Below, in pieces: positions 6,274 through 6,382 of a stretch of 6,382 bases of DNA. The notes below the pieces were generated by a model that saw only the letters and a list, made by a program, of their open reading frames with translations, was not told the origin of the DNA and made no database searches. The position numbers were made by a program, and so were the translations under genes. Within the stretch, counting starts at the first letter, position 1. The number at the start of each line of letters is the position of its first letter. Source of the stretch: an uncultured Anaerolineae bacterium (GTDB taxonomy: Bacteria > Chloroflexota > Anaerolineae > Anaerolineales > UBA11858); assembly GCA_937893815.1 (NCBI GenBank), contig CALCSH010000271.1:1-6382 (forward strand), written 5' to 3'.

Positions 6274-6382
6274 TGGTTCAGTTGAATGGGAAACATTGGA
6301 CAGAAAAGAGTTGATGCCAAGAAAAGCCGACAAAGAGAACACCTAAGGCAACAGCAGGCACTTTTTTCGTGGTGAAATGTTT
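6274..6382. other. Unassigned end segment upstream of the menA promoter
   Basis: No gene can be assigned here. The plus strand is markedly purine- and A-rich between about 6285 and 6345. A plus-strand ORF from ATG 6286 to TGA 6375 would give a very basic 29-aa peptide (MGNIGQKRVDAKKSRQREHL...), but no Shine-Dalgarno sequence precedes it. The opposite strand is open from the window edge to a TGA at 6280-6278, giving 34 residues with a hydrophobic stretch (VPAVALGVLFVGFSW) that could be the C-terminus of a gene lying outside. The two readings overlap on opposite strands and are unlikely both to be real. Confidence 0.3.

Noticed and set aside
6377..6382. ATG at 6377 as the start of a new plus-strand gene
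   Set aside because: Only two codons are visible, and the purine-rich stretch before it (GGTGA) is too close to the ATG for a normal ribosome binding site.

Overview
The window looks like chromosomal DNA from a free-living, menaquinone-using bacterium of moderate GC content. The multi-GAF histidine kinase, the stand-alone receiver and the general protein character suggest a Chloroflexota (Anaerolineae-like) genome. That placement is inferred from style and was not searched. No IS element, CRISPR array, tRNA or rRNA was recognised.

Layout. Positions 1-5250 hold five plus-strand genes packed like one operon. They are: (1) a large multi-GAF/PAS sensor histidine kinase whose 5' end lies outside the window; (2) a 129-aa single-domain response regulator, 13 nt downstream; (3) an alpha/beta-hydrolase-fold protein, 9 nt downstream, whose nucleophile-elbow serine is replaced by glycine; (4) thymidylate synthase ThyA, 22 nt downstream with a strong ribosome binding site; (5) dihydrofolate reductase, whose ATG overlaps the thyA stop by one base (TAATG). 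Positions 5251-5302 are a short convergent gap with a possible terminator for the opposite strand. Positions 5303-6214 (minus) encode MenA, the membrane prenyltransferase of menaquinone synthesis, with a good ribosome binding site and a perfect TATAAT -10 box upstream. Positions 6274-6382 hold nothing that can be assigned.

How the genes work together. ThyA makes dTMP and oxidises methylene-tetrahydrofolate to dihydrofolate, and the reductase returns it to tetrahydrofolate, so the overlapping pair is a metabolic unit. The kinase and receiver form a phosphorelay pair with no DNA-binding output in the window. The hydrolase-fold protein sits between the signalling and folate genes; its altered active site makes it the least explained gene. 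MenA is convergent and probably independently transcribed.

Most of the window is well-understood housekeeping and signalling sequence. I do not see a clear new system. The best leads are the serine-less hydrolase-fold protein beside a two-component pair, and the shared transcription unit of signalling genes with thyA-folA.
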